This document shows positions 62,411 through 64,000 of a DNA stretch of 64,000 nt, in pieces. The translations under genes and the position numbers were made by a program. The DNA comes from Halichoerus grypus. Taxonomy: Eukaryota; Chordata; Mammalia; Carnivora; Phocidae. Within the stretch, counting starts at the first letter, position 1; each line of letters opens with the position of its first letter. The notes under the pieces are model-generated. The model did not search any database, was not told where the DNA came from, and saw only the letters and a program-made list of their open reading frames with translations. The DNA lies in the NCBI RefSeq assembly GCF_964656455.1, contig NC_135717.1, forward strand, positions 151,765,793 to 151,829,792. Direction: 5' to 3'.

Positions 62411-64000
62411 ATAGATTGGAGGTGGAAAAGCCTGGGATGACTATTAATAAGCTACTGTAATAGCCTGGATAGGAGAACAAAATAACCTGGACTAAGACTG
62501 TGGCCGTGAAAAATGAGAAAAGGGGATGATTCAAGAGAGCTAGGAGGCAGACTGACAGGAGGTGATGCTAATGCCTATGGAGGAAAGGGGGTTTGACCTC
62601 CCTATATGTTATCTCATAACATCCCATGTCACTTCCTTTTCATTTCCTCCAATTTAGATTCTTCAGGATGAAGAATTCCTGGACATCTTTTTTCATCTTG
62701 AAGACAATACTGCTCTTACACATTTTCTTCCATAGAATACTACTTCTTTGCTTTAACACTTTTTCTTCTCACAAATCTAGTTTTCTTTCTCTTTAATCAC
62801 CTTCGTGGCTCTCAACTAAGCCCTCTGCAAAGTCTCACTAATGACCAAAAAGGCCCTTTGGGCTCATATTTGGGCCTTCATTATCTTTACTCTGACAGAC
62901 TGATTCATTCATTCATTTAAAACAATTGCTGATGACTTTTTTGTCAAAAGACACAGTTCTCTGACCTTGAGGAAACTCAAATACATTAGTGGGGAATTAA
63001 AAAAAAAAAACAAAAAACAGATCAATGCAACAGTTTGATAATTGCTTTAATAGAAGTAAACCCAAACTTCCAAAGGAGAATACAGGAGGGTCAGTCATTT
63101 ACAATTCACCCTTCACAAACTGACCAGTTTTTGCTCTAAAATGGGTCTGATCACATTCCTCCCTTCTTAAAAATCTTTAATCCTCCAATATTAAAATTTT
63201 AAAGTGGAAACAACTATACAATATATACTGTGATTTGACTTCATCCAATTCTGGTGCCTTATCCCTCCCCTCACTTCTCCATTTACCATGCACTCCAACA
63301 GGTAACGTTCTATAACATTTTCTAAGCTTGCAAAACATTGCTAATATTGTTTTAGCTCCCTGAAAATGTCTAATTTACTTTTTTTTTAACCTTTCAAAAT
63401 TATAATCATCTCCAAAAGCCCAGTTAAAATGCTAGCTCCCTAGAAAGCCAGTCAAAATTTCCATTAAGTTCTAATTTTTCTCATATTTCTGTTTAAGTTC
63501 TGGTTTCATTCTCCTTTATACATTAGTTTTTTCTTTACATACCTACTTCCTCATTAAATTATAAGCTCCTTGAGAGTTGGGGGCCCTATCCTATTCATTC
63601 TATATTCCCACAATAGATTTCAAATAAAGTTGGTGCAGGGGCCATTGACTTACTTGCAGGATCCTACTTGCAGGATCCTTGATCAGTGGCTCTCAAACAA
63701 TTATATATATCCAAAATGTGTGTGCGTGTGTGTGCGTTATCTAAGTGCATGCACATACATATCTATACCCATTTAAACATTGTTTGTTTTTCCTATTTCA
63801 TTGTGGGCCAGTGATAACTGTCACAGACCATCACTGCAGAGTCGACCATGCACACCAACACACTTAGATCATAGTTTGCTATACTTCCATATAATAACAA
63901 CAACTATTTTGCTTCTATATTGCACTGGGCACAGTCCTGCATATTTTAAATACATTTTCTCAATCTTTACAACAACTCTACAACTCCATTTTATTTAGCT
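62411..64000. other. EEA1 intron, no exon seen
   Basis: AT- and pyrimidine-rich sequence with L2-like pieces (ataagctccttgagagttggggg near 63560), a duplicated acttgcaggatcct at about 63650 and a short TG run at 63716. No EEA1 exon recognised on the - strand. Confidence 0.45.

Overview
The window is mammalian nuclear DNA from a carnivore. It holds many tRNA-derived CAN SINEs (SINEC), recognisable by the gggtggctcag head or its complement plus an A-rich or (TC)n tail, and by carnivore-type L1 3' ends. The SINE subtype looks more like the bear/seal/mustelid (arctoid) type than the dog type; that narrowing is inference from memory. Coding sequence is sparse and split into short exons, so almost all long open frames are chance or repeat-derived.

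Two neighbouring genes converge, matching the PLEKHG7/EEA1 order I know from human 12q22. On the + strand, exons for the DH (RhoGEF) and PH domains of PLEKHG7 are scattered from 14153 to 42150, ending in an intact natural stop. On the - strand, the last eight coding exons of EEA1 (about 422 residues: coiled coil plus C-terminal FYVE zinc finger) run from 60511 down to the stop at 48527. The 5' part of EEA1 lies beyond the right edge.

The main result is that PLEKHG7 looks broken here while EEA1 looks intact. The first recognisable PLEKHG7 DH exon carries an antisense SINE with a 16-bp target duplication. The third DH exon has CT where a GT donor is expected, and the next exon could not be found. 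The exon at 36486 carries two 1-base deletions, and the exon at 40847 has an in-frame TGA. Yet every exon junction phase still fits the ancestral gene and the surviving residues are well conserved, so loss seems fairly recent. EEA1 has eight open exons, compatible phases and GT/AG borders throughout.

Layout: 1-14.1 kb is the PLEKHG7 upstream region with old repeats, a CpG-enriched patch at 4.5-5.5 kb, a C-rich tandem repeat and a G/T-rich tract. 14.1-42.2 kb is the PLEKHG7 exon zone with SINEs, MLT1 LTRs, a Tigger1-like transposon and a U6 pseudogene. 42.2-48.5 kb is the gap between the two stops, with two L1 tails and a repeat-poor stretch that probably contains the EEA1 3' UTR. 48.5-60.5 kb holds EEA1 exons. 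60.5-64 kb is EEA1 intron filled largely by old L2 sequence. I saw no prokaryotic features, CRISPR arrays or functional RNA genes.
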